DNA from: Bradyrhizobium guangxiense
Lineage (GTDB): Bacteria; Pseudomonadota; Alphaproteobacteria; Rhizobiales; Xanthobacteraceae
Assembly (NCBI RefSeq): GCF_004114915.1
Contig: NZ_CP022219.1
Coordinates: 5,610,501-5,674,500, forward strand
Reading direction: 5' to 3'
DNA: 64,000 nucleotides
The notes under the pieces are model-generated. The model made no database searches and was not told where the DNA came from. It worked only from the letters and a program-made list of their open reading frames with translations. Below are positions 25,830 through 36,276 of this stretch, in pieces. Position 1 is the stretch's first letter. Every line of letters begins with the position of its first letter. The translations under genes and the position numbers were made by a program.

Positions 25830-25854
25830 TCCTCCCCAGCGAAAGACAGGCATC

Positions 25855-26169
25855 ATGGCCAACGCCACACTCAATCGCCGCGCCCTGATCACCGGCCGGG
25901 TGCTCAGCGCCGACCGCATCATCGCGCCGCCAGGCGCCGAGATCGCCAGCATCCTGGTACAGGCGCGTCCCGAGTGTCTCGCCGAGCTCGAAGCCGAGAT
26001 CGCCGCCCTGCCGGGCTGCGAGATCCACGGCCGCGATCCGCGCGGCAAGCTCGTCGTCGTCACCGAAGCGCCGGATGCCGGCAGCCTCGGCACCCTGCTC
26101 AACACCATCCAGTCGCTGCCCAACATCTATTCCGCGGCGCTCGTCTTCCACGCCATCGAAACCACCTGA
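25855..26169 (+). CDS. napD: NapD chaperone for NapA maturation
   Basis: 104 residues, cytoplasmic. The pattern [29 protein letters not shown] and GKLVVVTEA matches the ferredoxin-like NapD fold, which binds the NapA Tat signal and holds back export until the molybdenum cofactor is inserted. The start at 25855 is 25 bases after napE. Confidence 0.94.
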   Translation: MANATLNRRALITGRVLSADRIIAPPGAEIASILVQARPECLAELEAEIAALPGCEIHGRDPRGKLVVVTEAPDAGSLGTLLNTIQSLPNIYSAALVFHAIETT

Positions 26170-26185
26170 GTCAGGAAGAGCCATC

Positions 26186-28699
26186 ATGACATCGCCCAAG
26201 CTCGACCGCCGCCAGATGTTGAAGCTCGAGGCAGCCGCCATTGCCGCCGCCGCGGCCGGCATGCCCGCTCCGGCGCTCGCCGCCAATCTCGTCACCGAGC
26301 GCAATAACAGCGAAATGAAATGGGACAAGGCCGCCTGCCGCTTCTGCGGCACCGGCTGCTCGGTCATGGTCGCCACCAAAGACAACCGCGTCGTCGCCAC
26401 CCATGGCGACATCAAGGCCGAGGTCAATCGCGGCCTCAACTGCGTCAAGGGTTACTTCCTCTCCAAGATCATGTACGGCCACGACCGGCTGACGCAGCCC
26501 ATGCTGCGCAAGACGGGCGGCAAGTACGACAAGAACGGCGAGTTCACGCCTGTTACCTGGACCGAAGCCTTCGACATCATGGAGGTGAAGTGGAAGGACG
26601 CGATCAAGAAGCGCGGTCCGAACGGCGTCGCCATGTTCGGCTCCGGCCAGTGGACGATCTGGGAAGGCTATGCGGCCTCGAAGCTGTTCAAGGCCGGCTT
26701 CCGCACCAACAACATCGACCCCAACGCGCGCCACTGCATGGCTTCGGCCGTGGCCGGCATGATGCGCACCTTCGGCATCGACGAGCCGCCGGGCTGCTAC
26801 GACGACATCGAGGCGACCGACGCGTTCGTGCTGTGGGGCTCCAACATGGCGGAGATGCACCCCATTCTGTGGACACGCCTCGCCGATCGTCGGCTTTCGG
26901 CGCCGCATGTGCGCGTCGCCGTGCTCTCGACCTTCGAGCACCGCTCGTTCGACCTCGCCGACATCGGCATGGTGTTCAAGCCGCAGACCGACCTCTACAT
27001 CCTCAACGCCATCGCCAACCACATCATCAAGACCGGCCGGGTCGACAAGGACTTCGTCGCCAAGCATACGGTGTTCAAACGCGGCCAGACCGACATTGGC
27101 TATGGGCTGCGCCCCGACCACCCGCTGCAGAAGAAGGCGACGGGGGCAGCAAAAGCCAACGACTCCACCGACATGAGCTACGACGAGTTCGTCAAGTTCG
27201 TCTCGGAGTACACGCTGGAGAAGGCGGCGCAGATGTCGGGCGTGCCGCTGAACCGGCTCGAAGCACTGGCCGAGCTCTATGCCGATCCCAAGACGAAGGT
27301 TGTCTCGTTCTGGACCATGGGCTTCAACCAGCACACCCGCGGCGTCTGGTGCAACAACCTCGTCTACAACATCCATCTGTTGACCGGGAAGATCTCCTCG
27401 CCCGGCAACAGCCCATTCTCGCTGACCGGCCAGCCCTCGGCCTGCGGCACCGCGCGCGAGGTCGGCACCTTCTCGCATCGTCTGCCTGCCGACATGGTCG
27501 TGACCAACAAGGCGCATCGCGACCACGCCGAGCACATCTGGCAGCTGCCCGAAGGTACTATTCCCGACAAGAACGGCGCACACGCCGTGCTGCAGAGCCG
27601 GATGCTGAAGGATGGCTTGATCAACGCCTATTGGGTGCAGGTCAACAACAATCTGCAGGCCGGCCCTAACGTCAACGAGGAGACCTATCCGGGCTTCCGC
27701 AACCCCGACAATTTCATCGTGGTCTCGGATGCCTATCCGTCGGTCACGGCGCTTGCCGCCGATCTGATCCTGCCGACGGCAATGTGGGTCGAGAAGGAGG
27801 GTGCCTATGGCAATGCCGAGCGGCGCACCCAGTTCTGGCATCAGCTCGTCTCGGCGCCCGGCGAGTCGAAGTCGGACCTCTGGCAGCTCATGGAGTTCTC
27901 CAAGCGCTTCAAAGTCGAGGAGGTCTGGCCCGAGGAACTGATCGCCAAGAAGCCCGAAGTTCGCGGCAAGACGCTGTTCGACGTGCTCTACAAGAATGGC
28001 CAGGTCGACAAATTCCCCGTGACCGACATCGAGCCTGGCTACGCCAACGACGAATCCAAGGCGTTCGGCTTCTACGTCCACAAGGGCCTGTTTGAGGAAT
28101 ATGCCCAGTTCGGTCGCGGCCACGGCCACGACCTCGCGCCGTTCGACGCCTATCACCGCGAGCGCGGCCTGCGCTGGCCGGTCGTCAACGGCCAGGAGAC
28201 GAAGTGGCGATTCCGCGAAGGCAGCGACCCCTACGTCAAGCCTGGCACTGACGTGCAGTTCTACGGCCATTCCGACGGCAAGGCCCGGATCTTCGCGTTG
28301 CCTTACGAGCCGCCGGCGGAATCGCCGGACAACGAATACCCCTATTGGCTCTCGACCGGCCGCGTGCTGGAGCACTGGCATTCCGGCACCATGACGCGCC
28401 GCGTGCCCGAGCTTTACAAGGCCTTCCCCGAAGCGGTCTGCTTCATGCATCCCGATGACGCCCAGGACATGAAGCTGCGCCGGGGCGACGAGGTGAAGGT
28501 GGTCTCCCGCCGCGGCTTCATCCGCGCCCGCGTCGAGACGCGCGGCCGCGACCGGCCGCCGCGTGGCCTCGTCTTCGTGCCGTGGTTCGACGAATCCAAG
28601 CTGATCAACAAGGTGACGCTCGACGCCACCGATCCGATCTCGCTGCAGACCGACTTCAAGAAATGCGCCGTGCGCATCGAGCGGGTGAACCTGTCATGA
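26186..28699 (+). CDS. napA: periplasmic nitrate reductase catalytic subunit NapA
   Basis: 837 residues, normal for NapA. A Tat signal with the twin arginine motif DRRQMLK (7-13) and hydrophobic [17 protein letters not shown]; a [4Fe-4S] ligand set Cys51, Cys54, Cys58 and Cys86; and the molybdenum ligand Cys184 in ARHCMAS. Later blocks ([46 protein letters not shown]) are those of the bis-MGD oxidoreductases. It reduces nitrate to nitrite in the periplasm with electrons from NapBC. The stop overlaps the napB ATG (ATGA). Confidence 0.97.
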   Translation: MTSPKLDRRQMLKLEAAAIAAAAAGMPAPALAANLVTERNNSEMKWDKAACRFCGTGCSVMVATKDNRVVATHGDIKAEVNRGLNCVKGYFLSKIMYGHDRLTQPMLRKTGGKYDKNGEFTPVTWTEAFDIMEVKWKDAIKKRGPNGVAMFGSGQWTIWEGYAASKLFKAGFRTNNIDPNARHCMASAVAGMMRTFGIDEPPGCYDDIEATDAFVLWGSNMAEMHPILWTRLADRRLSAPHVRVAVLSTFEHRSFDLADIGMVFKPQTDLYILNAIANHIIKTGRVDKDFVAKHTVFKRGQTDIGYGLRPDHPLQKKATGAAKANDSTDMSYDEFVKFVSEYTLEKAAQMSGVPLNRLEALAELYADPKTKVVSFWTMGFNQHTRGVWCNNLVYNIHLLTGKISSPGNSPFSLTGQPSACGTAREVGTFSHRLPADMVVTNKAHRDHAEHIWQLPEGTIPDKNGAHAVLQSRMLKDGLINAYWVQVNNNLQAGPNVNEETYPGFRNPDNFIVVSDAYPSVTALAADLILPTAMWVEKEGAYGNAERRTQFWHQLVSAPGESKSDLWQLMEFSKRFKVEEVWPEELIAKKPEVRGKTLFDVLYKNGQVDKFPVTDIEPGYANDESKAFGFYVHKGLFEEYAQFGRGHGHDLAPFDAYHRERGLRWPVVNGQETKWRFREGSDPYVKPGTDVQFYGHSDGKARIFALPYEPPAESPDNEYPYWLSTGRVLEHWHSGTMTRRVPELYKAFPEAVCFMHPDDAQDMKLRRGDEVKVVSRRGFIRARVETRGRDRPPRGLVFVPWFDESKLINKVTLDATDPISLQTDFKKCAVRIERVNLS

Positions 28700-29166
28700 T
28701 AAAACGATCCGCAATCGTCCTCATCGCCTTCGCGATCGCGGCGGGCGCGAGCTCATTGACCGCGCAGACCGTGACGTCGGGCCTGCGCGGCCCGTCCCCA
28801 CTCAATGACGAGGGTCCGGCGCCGCCGATGCTGCCGAACCGCAACACCTCGGAGAAGGAAGTGCGAAACTATCCCGAGCAGCCGCCGGTGATTCCGCACA
28901 CCATCGACGGCTACCAGATCGATCTCAACGGCAACAAATGCCTGTCGTGCCATGCGCGTGCGCGCACGGCGGAATCGCAGGCGCCGATGGTCTCGATCAC
29001 GCATTTCATGGATCGTGACGGCCAGTTCCTGGGCTCGGTCTCGCCGCGTCGCTTCTTCTGCACGGAATGCCACGTGCCGCAGAATACGGCCAATCCGCCG
29101 GTCAGCAACGATTTCACCGACATCGACACGCTGCTGTCTCGCTCGACCCCCGGTGGCCGGCGATGA
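28696..29166 (+). CDS. napB: NapB dihaem cytochrome c subunit
   Basis: 156 residues. A signal peptide (to about residue 23) and two haem c sites, CLSCH (82-86) and CTECH (122-126), as expected for NapB, which passes electrons from NapC to NapA. Both ends overlap neighbours by four bases, showing tight coupling. Confidence 0.96.
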   Translation: MIKRSAIVLIAFAIAAGASSLTAQTVTSGLRGPSPLNDEGPAPPMLPNRNTSEKEVRNYPEQPPVIPHTIDGYQIDLNGNKCLSCHARARTAESQAPMVSITHFMDRDGQFLGSVSPRRFFCTECHVPQNTANPPVSNDFTDIDTLLSRSTPGGRR

Positions 29167-29816
29167 CGACGACCGCCGAGGAGCCCAATGCCGAGATGAA
29201 GGTCAAGCGCGGCTTGATCGGACGAAGCTGGGACTTTGCGCTGGAGCTCTGGCGGGTGCTGACCCGGCCGAGCTCGGTGTTCGCGCTCGGCACCCTCGTG
29301 CTGGCCGGCTTCGTTGCCGGCGTGATCTTCTGGGGCGGCTTCAACACCGCGCTGGAACTTACCAACACGGAGAAGTTCTGCACCGGCTGCCACGAGATGA
29401 AGGACAACGTCTACGCCGAGCTGAAATCGACCATCCACTTCAGCAACCGCTCCGGCGTTCGCGCGACCTGCCCGGACTGCCACGTCCCACACAACTGGAC
29501 CGACAAGATCGCGCGCAAGATGCAGGCTTCGAAGGAGGTCTGGGGCAAGATCTTCGGCACCATCGACACGCGCGAGAAATTCCAGGACCATCGGCTCGAG
29601 CTCGCCATCCACGAATGGGCGCGCTTCAAGGCCAACGACTCCCTGGAATGCCGCAACTGCCACAGCGCCGATTCCATGGACATCACCAAGCAGTCGCCGC
29701 GAGCCTCGGTGGCGCACCAGCGCTTCCTGTTCACCAAGGAAAAGACCTGCATCGACTGCCACAAGGGCATCGCCCACCAGTTGCCCGACATGCGCGGCGT
29801 TCCCGGCTGGCAGTAG
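29163..29816 (+). CDS. napC: NapC tetrahaem quinol dehydrogenase
   Basis: 217 residues of the NapC/NirT family. One N-terminal membrane anchor ([21 protein letters not shown], about 39-59) and four haem sites: CTGCH (73-77), CPDCH (103-107), CRNCH (163-167) and CIDCH (196-200). It takes electrons from the quinol pool and feeds NapB. No napF, napG or napH follows, so the operon is the short napEDABC form. No clear terminator follows; only a weak CCGGC/GCCGG hairpin near 29831 without a T run. Confidence 0.96.
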   Translation: MTTTAEEPNAEMKVKRGLIGRSWDFALELWRVLTRPSSVFALGTLVLAGFVAGVIFWGGFNTALELTNTEKFCTGCHEMKDNVYAELKSTIHFSNRSGVRATCPDCHVPHNWTDKIARKMQASKEVWGKIFGTIDTREKFQDHRLELAIHEWARFKANDSLECRNCHSADSMDITKQSPRASVAHQRFLFTKEKTCIDCHKGIAHQLPDMRGVPGWQ

Positions 29817-29904
29817 GACCGTCGGCCCGGCTTGAAAGGCCGGTGTGAATGGTTAGTTTTGAGGGAGGCGAATCGCGTCGTTTCGCCCCCTCCTCAAGAC
29901 AGAC

Positions 29905-31020
29905 ATGGCCACTTTCACCCCGCATCAAGATGCCGCGCTCAAGGCCGTCGGCGACTGGCTCAAGGCCAAGCCCGGCCGCAACGGCACGCCGCCGGTGTTC
30001 CGCCTGTTCGGCTTCGCCGGAACAGGCAAGACGACTCTGGCCCGGCACATCGCCGAAGGCGTCGACGGCGAGGTGAAGTTCGCTGCCTTCACCGGCAAGG
30101 CCGCCCTCGTCATGCGCAACAAGGGTTGCGACGAGGCCTCCACCATCCACTCGCTGATCTACCGCGCCCGCGAGTCCGGCGAGGAGCAGCCGAGCTTCGA
30201 GCTGTGGGATGACGCGCCCGCGTCCAAGGCCAAGCTGATCGTGATCGACGAATGCTCGATGGTCGACGCCGAATTGGGGCGCGACCTGATGTCGTTCGAC
30301 TGCCCGCTGCTCGTGTTGGGAGATCCCGCGCAGCTGCCGCCGATTCAGGGCGGGGGCTTCTTCACCAATTCAGAGCCGGACGCGATGCTGACCGAGGTGC
30401 ACCGCCAGGCGCAGGACGATCCGATCGTGCGGATGTCGATGGACGTCCGCGAAGGCCGCGAGCTCGACATCGGCCGCTACGGCGAGAGCGAGGTGGTCTC
30501 GCGCAAGGAGCTCGACCCCGACCGGGTCATGGGCGCCGACCAGGTCCTGGTCGGCCGCAACAACCCCCGCCGCGCCTACAACATGCGGGTGCGCCAGCGC
30601 CAGAACATCGAGGACGTTTTCCCGGTCGCCGGCGACAAGCTGGTGTGCCTGCGCAACAACCGCAAGAAGGGCCTGTTCAACGGCGGCCTGTGGCGCGTGA
30701 AGTCGCGCAACACCTCGCGCTCGAAGTCGCGCATCCTCAGCATGCGGCTGTCGCCCGACGAGGATTTCGGCCACAAGGTGACGAAGGTCTCGGTGCGCGC
30801 CGATTGCTTCGAGGGCGGCATCGAGCAGATCGCCTGGGAGCAGCGCAAGCCCTATGACGAGTTCGACTACGGCTACGTGCTCACCGTGCACAAGTCACAG
30901 GGCTCGCAGTGGGACGACGTCGTGCTGTTCGACGAGAGCTTTGCGTTCCAGGATAGCCGCGCCAGATGGCTGTACACGGGCATCACGCGCGCGGCGAAAC
31001 GGCTGAGCGTCGTGGTGTGA
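29905..31020 (+). CDS. RecD/Dda-like superfamily 1 DNA helicase
   Basis: 371 residues. Walker A GFAGTGKTT (36-44), Walker B LIVIDECSM, motif III LVLGDPAQLPPI, and C-terminal UvrD_C_2 motifs VLTVHKSQGSQWDDVV and WLYTGITRAAKRL. This is the compact RecD/Dda type of 5'-3' helicase without RecB or RecC neighbours. It is probably monocistronic and unrelated to nap. The exact role in repair or replication is unknown. Confidence 0.9.
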   Translation: MATFTPHQDAALKAVGDWLKAKPGRNGTPPVFRLFGFAGTGKTTLARHIAEGVDGEVKFAAFTGKAALVMRNKGCDEASTIHSLIYRARESGEEQPSFELWDDAPASKAKLIVIDECSMVDAELGRDLMSFDCPLLVLGDPAQLPPIQGGGFFTNSEPDAMLTEVHRQAQDDPIVRMSMDVREGRELDIGRYGESEVVSRKELDPDRVMGADQVLVGRNNPRRAYNMRVRQRQNIEDVFPVAGDKLVCLRNNRKKGLFNGGLWRVKSRNTSRSKSRILSMRLSPDEDFGHKVTKVSVRADCFEGGIEQIAWEQRKPYDEFDYGYVLTVHKSQGSQWDDVVLFDESFAFQDSRARWLYTGITRAAKRLSVVV

Positions 31021-31103
31021 TGCCGTAGCTCGGACTGCGCAGATACATTCACCAACCGCTAGGCTTTGCGATGTATCACCGCGCCGTCGGCAGGAGGGCA
31101 CGC

Positions 31104-32480
31104 ATGGCTGAACCAAGACCCGATTACCGCGATGCACGGAATGATCCCTCCGACGCGAGCCGTCGCGGGTTTCTGAAATCGGCTGGCATCGCCGCCGGCG
31201 CGCTCGCCGCGTCGATCGCGGCGCCGGGACTTGCGCGATCGGCCCCAATGCGCGCGGCGCATGCGCGGCTGGACAAGCCGGTGCGAGTCTCGAAGCAGCG
31301 GCTCGACGCACTGGCGGCGCAGTTCTATGCCGTGTTCAACGAACACGACGTCCTGCCCAAGGATTTCTCCGACAAGCATGCCGCCCGCTACGATGTCGAG
31401 CTGCGGCGCATCACCACCACGACGCACGTCCCTGAGACGAGAGAGCGCGTGAAGGTCAGCGGGCTCGTCGCTGTCCCCGTCGGCGCGCGCGGCGCGCTGC
31501 CGGTGCTGTCCTGGCAGCACGGCACGATCCTGTCGTTCGACCAGGTCCCGTCGAACCTGCTGCGACTTGGCGACGAAGCCTACCAGCTTCGCGACAACGT
31601 CGACTCGCTGGAGACGCTGTTCAACATCCAGCGCTTCGCCGGCAACGGCTATGCCGTCATCGCCGCCGACTACATCGGCAAGGGCCCATATCGCAACGGC
31701 CGCGGCGAGGCCTATGCAGTGAAGGGCACCACGGTGCAGTGCTGCCTCGACGTCCTCGGGGCCGGCCTCCTCGAGCTGAAAACGCTCGGCCTCCGCCGAT
31801 CCGCTTTGTTTCTGAACGGCTGGTCGCAGGGCGCGCTGAACACGCAATGGCTCAAGCAGGAGATGCAGCACCGCGGCATGAAGGTGACGGCAACCGCGGC
31901 CCAGAGCCCGTTCAACAATCTCGCCGAGAGCTTCCATTACTGGGTCAACCCGACGTCCTATATCCCGTCGACGGAGACGTCCTACCCGATGCCTCCGGCC
32001 TGGATCACGCCGTGCCTGATCGTGCTGCTCGGAAGCTATCGCCAGTATTACGGTCTCAGCGATCTGTTCAAGACGGCCATCAAGCCCCAATATCAGGCGC
32101 TCGCGGAAAAATACTGGGCCGACTACAGCCTGGACGGAGAGACCGCGAAAAGTGTTCCGCCGGCCGCGGACTTCCTGGTGGACGGGTTTTTCGACCGCTT
32201 CACCCATGACAGCAACAGCACGCTGCTGCGCCAGCTCGGTCGCAACGGCGCGACTTTCTGGAACTACGATTCCCCGATCCGGTTCTATTACGGATTGGCT
32301 GACGAAGCGCTGCCCCCGCGACTGGTCAAGCCGGCGATCGCCGCCGGTGGACGCTTCGCGGACGGCGTCGCGGTTGGTCGCGCAAGCCATCGCGTCACGT
32401 TCCTGGCGAGCCTCTATGGCGACAGCTCCGCCTTGAACGGACATTCAACCGCGTTCGATTGGTTCAATTCGCTGATGTGA
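31104..32480 (+). CDS. Tat-exported alpha/beta hydrolase, secretory-lipase-like
   Basis: 458 residues. A Tat signal (DASRRGFLKSAG with the hydrophobic IAAGALAASIAAPG) ends near residue 50. The core has LPVLSWQHGT (oxyanion region), GYAVIAADYIGKG and the nucleophile elbow FLNGWSQGALNTQW, as in secretory lipases and related esterases. An AGGAGG site 6 bases before the ATG at 31104 fixes the start. The substrate is unknown. The following 281 bases (32481-32761) show no gene. Confidence 0.82.
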   Translation: MAEPRPDYRDARNDPSDASRRGFLKSAGIAAGALAASIAAPGLARSAPMRAAHARLDKPVRVSKQRLDALAAQFYAVFNEHDVLPKDFSDKHAARYDVELRRITTTTHVPETRERVKVSGLVAVPVGARGALPVLSWQHGTILSFDQVPSNLLRLGDEAYQLRDNVDSLETLFNIQRFAGNGYAVIAADYIGKGPYRNGRGEAYAVKGTTVQCCLDVLGAGLLELKTLGLRRSALFLNGWSQGALNTQWLKQEMQHRGMKVTATAAQSPFNNLAESFHYWVNPTSYIPSTETSYPMPPAWITPCLIVLLGSYRQYYGLSDLFKTAIKPQYQALAEKYWADYSLDGETAKSVPPAADFLVDGFFDRFTHDSNSTLLRQLGRNGATFWNYDSPIRFYYGLADEALPPRLVKPAIAAGGRFADGVAVGRASHRVTFLASLYGDSSALNGHSTAFDWFNSLM

Positions 32481-32761
32481 CCGCGCGCGGCGCCGGTCTT
32501 CATTGGCTCGCGACAAAATAGAAGTCTTCCGTCCCGGCGGCGAGCCGCAGGTGAACGGCTGCCGCCCGTGCCGCGGCCCAGACTTCGCTGCGGATGATGT
32601 CGAACAGCTTCCCCGCAGCTCATTTCACGGACTCGTGTCCGCCCCGTCGTAACAATCGGCGGCTGCATCCGTACCTCGGATGATGCGAAAAGGCGGCCGG
32701 ACAACTGTTCGTCCGGCTCCGACCGCCCTAGACTGTCAGACCTTCCGAAAGAGGATCCGCC

Positions 32762-33478
32762 ATGCGCCGACCTGCCCTCGCCTCCCTGCTGGCCGCAACC
32801 ACCGCCCTCTCGCTAACCTTTGCATTGGCCTTTGCCGCGCCGTCCCGGGCTGCGGAGGACGCGGTGGTGATCCCTGCCCCCGCGATGGATGTGGCCCCCG
32901 CCAGCGGGACCCAGACCGCCGTTGTTGCCGGCGGCTGCTTCTGGGGCGTGCAAGGCGTCTTCCAGCACGCCGCAGGCGTCATCAACGCGGTCTCCGGCTA
33001 TGCCGGCGGCACCAAGGCGACCGCCGACTACCAGACGGTCTCGAGCGGCCGGACCGGCCATGCCGAGTCGGTCGAGATCAAGTACGACCCGAAGAAGATC
33101 TCCTACGGCAAGATCCTCCAGATCTACTTCTCGGTGGTGCACGACCCGACCCAGCTCAACCGCCAGGGCCCCGACACCGGACCGCAATATCGCTCGGCGA
33201 TCTTCACGACCTCCGACGAGCAGAAGAAGGTGGCGGAAGCCTACATCGCCCAGCTCAACAGCGCCAAGGTGTTCGGCAAGCCGATCGTGACCAAGGTCGG
33301 CGCGCTGGAGGCGTTCTACCCGGCGGAGGCCTACCACCAGGACTATCTGACGCTGCACCCGAACCAGCCTTACATCGCCTATAACGACCTGCCGAAGGTC
33401 GAGAACCTGAAAAAGCTGTTCGCGGATAACTACATTGAAAAGCCGACGCTGGTGAGTGCCAGCAAGGCCACCAACTGA
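32762..33478 (+). CDS. msrA: peptide methionine sulfoxide reductase MsrA, exported
   Basis: 238 residues. A signal peptide (hydrophobic core LASLLAATTALSLTFALAFA, end near residue 31) precedes the MsrA domain with the catalytic Cys59 in GGCFWG, then VSGYAGGT, GRTGHAESVEI and PAEAYHQDYL. It repairs the S-form of methionine sulfoxide, here most likely in the periplasm. It is followed after 30 bases by msrB, so the two are probably co-transcribed although only MsrA has a signal peptide. Confidence 0.94.
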   Translation: MRRPALASLLAATTALSLTFALAFAAPSRAAEDAVVIPAPAMDVAPASGTQTAVVAGGCFWGVQGVFQHAAGVINAVSGYAGGTKATADYQTVSSGRTGHAESVEIKYDPKKISYGKILQIYFSVVHDPTQLNRQGPDTGPQYRSAIFTTSDEQKKVAEAYIAQLNSAKVFGKPIVTKVGALEAFYPAEAYHQDYLTLHPNQPYIAYNDLPKVENLKKLFADNYIEKPTLVSASKATN

Positions 33479-33508
33479 TCGCGAGATCATCTTACGAACG
33501 GGAGACCC

Positions 33509-33928
33509 ATGCCCGACACCAGAACGAAGACCACAGACGACAAGGTCATCAAGAGCGAAGAGCAATGGCGACGCGAATTGTCGCCGATGCAGTACGCGGT
33601 GCTGCGCGAGAAGGCGACCGAACGTCCCTTCTCGGGCGAGTATGAGCACGACCACCGCGCCGGCACCTATGTCTGCGCCGGCTGCGGCAATGTGCTGTTC
33701 GAGTCCGACGCCAAGTTCGATTCCGGCTGCGGCTGGCCGAGCTTCACGCAGCCCGCAGTCGAGAGCCATATCGACGAGGAGCGGGATTTGAGCCACGGCA
33801 TGATCCGCACCGAGGTGCTCTGCTCCAAATGCAGCGGCCATCTCGGCCATGTCTTCCCTGACGGCCCGGGACCGACCGGCCTGCGCTACTGCATCAACTC
33901 GGCCGCATTGAAGCTGGAGCCCAAATAA
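33509..33928 (+). CDS. msrB: peptide methionine-(R)-sulfoxide reductase MsrB
   Basis: 139 residues, no signal peptide, so cytoplasmic. Zinc cysteines 56, 59, 105 and 108 (CAGC, CSKC), the resolving-type Cys74 in DSGCGWPSF, and the catalytic Cys128 in RYCINSAAL are all present. It reduces the R-form of methionine sulfoxide. It sits behind msrA. Confidence 0.95.
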   Translation: MPDTRTKTTDDKVIKSEEQWRRELSPMQYAVLREKATERPFSGEYEHDHRAGTYVCAGCGNVLFESDAKFDSGCGWPSFTQPAVESHIDEERDLSHGMIRTEVLCSKCSGHLGHVFPDGPGPTGLRYCINSAALKLEPK

Positions 33929-34035
33929 TAGGCCTCAGCGGTCGGGTTCCTTCATGGAACCCGGCCGCCCGATATGCTTTTCTTCTCTGGCGGTGCGGCC
34001 GATCATCGCATTGGGCGGCCGTCAGGGAGGAAACC

Positions 34036-34200
34036 ATGTCACTCGGGACCATCCTCATCATCCTGGTGATCATTTATCTGCTCGGGGGCCTGTCCGGCCG
34101 GTTCGGCGGCTACGGCTATGGCCTCGGCCATTCTGGCATGGGCATCGGCGGGGTCGTGCTGGTGGTGCTGGTGGTCCTGCTGCTTCTTGGCAAGATTTAA
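34036..34200 (+). CDS. DUF3309-type small membrane protein
   Basis: 54 residues. Two hydrophobic stretches (LGTILIILVIIYLLGGL and GGVVLVVLVVLLLLGKI) joined by a Gly/Tyr-rich loop (GRFGGYGYGLGHSGMG). The N-terminal MSLGTILI and the glycine loop match the DUF3309 family of short membrane proteins. A strong AGGGAGGA site precedes the ATG. The function is unknown. Confidence 0.78.
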   Translation: MSLGTILIILVIIYLLGGLSGRFGGYGYGLGHSGMGIGGVVLVVLVVLLLLGKI

Positions 34201-34414
34201 ACCATATAAATTATTGAAATCATTCGATTTATTTCAGTCGCGGGGCTGCCATGCGCGGATTCATCATCTCCCATCGCAGGGGTCGCATTTCCGTCAAATC
34301 GGCCTATATTAGAGGGCGAAAATGACATGTGCGGCGGGCCCGCTTGATTGCGGCCCCTGCCCTCCCAAACCCCACGCGCTTAAAGCCCCAGAGAAGATCA
34401 CGAGGTCTTTGACC

Positions 34415-34708
34415 ATGCGTCCACTGCGTCCGTTCAACTTCAACACTTCCGCCGAACTCTCCCCCGCCGCGATCCGCAAGAAGAAGCGTGCGGGCTTCAC
34501 CTATCGCCGGTTCGGCACCGCGGCCGAAGCCGTGCAGTTCGCGATGGAGCAGTTGCCGACGGATTCGCTGAACGGCGCCTATCTCCAGGTCGAGGAAGCG
34601 CGGTTCGACCAGAACGGCATCCGCTCGCTCTATGAGAGCGAAGCCTTCCCGCTGCCCCGCCGCCCCAAGCCGGCGCCGGCCGCCGAAACCGACGCCGACG
34701 CGGCGTAA
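34415..34708 (+). CDS. conserved hypothetical protein
   Basis: 97 residues, no signal peptide. A basic segment [15 protein letters not shown] is followed by [30 protein letters not shown], and the C-terminus is Pro/Ala-rich. I do not recognise the family. It is followed by a good intrinsic terminator at 34742. Confidence 0.65.
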   Translation: MRPLRPFNFNTSAELSPAAIRKKKRAGFTYRRFGTAAEAVQFAMEQLPTDSLNGAYLQVEEARFDQNGIRSLYESEAFPLPRRPKPAPAAETDADAA

Positions 34709-34741
34709 GTTTTTCGCTGATCCTTACGATGTGCGCAGAAG

Positions 34742-34772
34742 GCGCGATGGCCGAAAGGCTGTCGCGCTTTTT
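34742..34772 (+). terminator. intrinsic terminator after the 97-residue hypothetical gene
   Basis: Stem GCGCGA-TG-GCC, loop GAAA, GGC-TG-TCGCGC, followed by five T. It lies 33 bases after the stop at 34708. Confidence 0.8.
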
Positions 34773-34814
34773 GCGTTTTGGGGCTCCCGCAGGCGGGGAG
34801 AGGCGAAGAAGAAA

Positions 34815-35372
34815 CTAAAGCCGCGGCTGCTTGTCGAGCCAGCGGCGCAACAGGCGCACGTTGCGCATGTTGGCGCGGAACATCACGTCGAAAGCGTCGC
34901 CGGCGAACGGCACCATGCCGACCACGCCGTCGAGCGCGACATTCCCGAGCATGCGCGCGGTGATGTACCAGGGCGCGCCCAGCGCGCGGGCCTCGCGCCC
35001 CAGCCACAGCGAGATCGCCGTGGTGATGATGTCGCCGATGACGGGAATCAGGCCGATCAGCCCGTCGATGCCGTAGCGGATGTTGGTGCCGGGCAGGATG
35101 AAGGCGATGTCGAGCAGCTTTGCGATCGCCTCGAGACGCGCGATCCGCTGCTCGCGCGTCAGATTGCCGAACGCGCTGCCGGCGAATGGATTGTCCTTGC
35201 CGAACTCGAACCGGAACTCGCGAAAGCCCTGCTCCAGCGTTTCGGGGCGGATTTCCCGCCCCTCCTGGTCGATGATCGGCCCGCGCGCCTCGGCGCCCGA
35301 AGAGGTGGCGTGCGGGCCGCGCCCGGAACGGGGCCGGCGCGGAGCGAGGATGTCGTCGTCGGACATGGGCAT
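34815..35372 (-). CDS. DUF4112 family membrane protein
   Basis: 185 residues. A variable N-terminus, then LARLEAIAKLLDIAF-like sequence and the hallmark RYGIDGLIGLIPVIGDIITTAISLW, with a second hydrophobic part VVGMVPFAGDAFDVMF. These are the features of DUF4112, a small membrane protein family of unknown function. The end (RLLRRWLDKQPRL) is basic. Confidence 0.87.
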   Translation of the reverse strand: MPMSDDDILAPRRPRSGRGPHATSSGAEARGPIIDQEGREIRPETLEQGFREFRFEFGKDNPFAGSAFGNLTREQRIARLEAIAKLLDIAFILPGTNIRYGIDGLIGLIPVIGDIITTAISLWLGREARALGAPWYITARMLGNVALDGVVGMVPFAGDAFDVMFRANMRNVRLLRRWLDKQPRL

Positions 35373-35431
35373 GACCTCAGGGGAACGCGCCGGCTAGGCT
35401 GAAGTTGCTGCGCCGCGCCCGAACGTCGCGC

Positions 35432-35857
35432 TCAGGTCGTCGTCGCGACCGGCTGCGGCTCCTTGACGTATCTATGCACGAGCCAGGACGAAATCGCTGC
35501 CGGCACGAACCCGACGAGGCCGTACAGAATGAACTGCACCCCCCCCGAATCCGGTCCGCGCGAGCTGTAGGTGAGCGAGGCCAGCACGAAGGCGAACAGG
35601 CCGACCAGCAGCATCCGCAAGCTCGGCCCGACGCGCCTGACGTGGATCAGGATGTCATCGATCGCGCCGATCATCAGCGAGGGCAGCAAGCCGAACAGAT
35701 AGCTGTATTGCAGCGTCTTGAAGAAGACCGCGAACAGCTTGCCAACCTCGCCGAGACTGGTCTGGGTCCAATAGCCGGACTGATAGGTCGTGGTCAGCAG
35801 TAGCAGGAACCCGCCGACGAACGGGCCAATCAGCGCAAACACCAGATAGCGTTTCAT
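35432..35857 (-). CDS. small integral membrane protein, possibly DUF5413-like
   Basis: 141 residues with four hydrophobic helices (LVFALIGPFVGGFLLLL, YSYLFGLLPSLMIGAI, MLLVGLFAFVLASLTY, FILYGLVGFVPAAISSWLV). The ATG at 35857 follows a GAGGG site; a TTG just before it is not needed. The family name is a guess and the function is unknown. Confidence 0.7.
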   Translation of the reverse strand: MKRYLVFALIGPFVGGFLLLLTTTYQSGYWTQTSLGEVGKLFAVFFKTLQYSYLFGLLPSLMIGAIDDILIHVRRVGPSLRMLLVGLFAFVLASLTYSSRGPDSGGVQFILYGLVGFVPAAISSWLVHRYVKEPQPVATTT

Positions 35858-35997
35858 CAAACACCCTCACACGTCTCTGGTGGATTATAGCAGCGCCGCG
35901 GGAACCTTGAATAGCGGGCGGCGCGCCAGGGGAACAAGTGGCAAGGCGATGAGTTCATGCAGGACCTGAATTTCCCTTTGGCAGATTGGAGCCGCCG

Positions 35998-36240
35998 ATG
36001 GCCCGCAAATTTCTTCTGGCGACAATCGCGCTCGCGGCCCTGACCGGCCTGTCGAACGTCCCCGCGCTCGCGCAGGGCCACATGGGCTCGCCGCAGGAAC
36101 AGCAGGCCTGCTCGCGCGACGCATCGCGCTTCTGTCGCAAGGACCTTGGCAATGACGGCGCAGTGCAGAGCTGCCTGCAGGCCAACCGGGCCAAGCTGTC
36201 GCGCGCGTGCAGCAAGGTGTTCCAGAGCCACGGCATGTGA
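35998..36240 (+). CDS. small secreted cysteine-rich protein
   Basis: 80 residues. A signal peptide ends at PALAQ. The mature part has four cysteines in the order ACSRDASRFC, QSCLQANRAKLS and ACSKV. The same spacing occurs in the protein at 36765-37031. It resembles the cysteine-rich repeat found in Golgi apparatus protein 1 and many Rhizobiales exported proteins; two disulfides are likely. The function is unknown. Confidence 0.75.
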   Translation: MARKFLLATIALAALTGLSNVPALAQGHMGSPQEQQACSRDASRFCRKDLGNDGAVQSCLQANRAKLSRACSKVFQSHGM

Positions 36241-36276
36241 GGATCGGATCGATTTCCGCAATTGGAGAGTGACGCC

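Noticed and set aside
26171..28450. A 759-residue open frame antisense to napA
   Set aside because: napA on the other strand has all catalytic motifs. The antisense frame is a GC codon-bias artefact.
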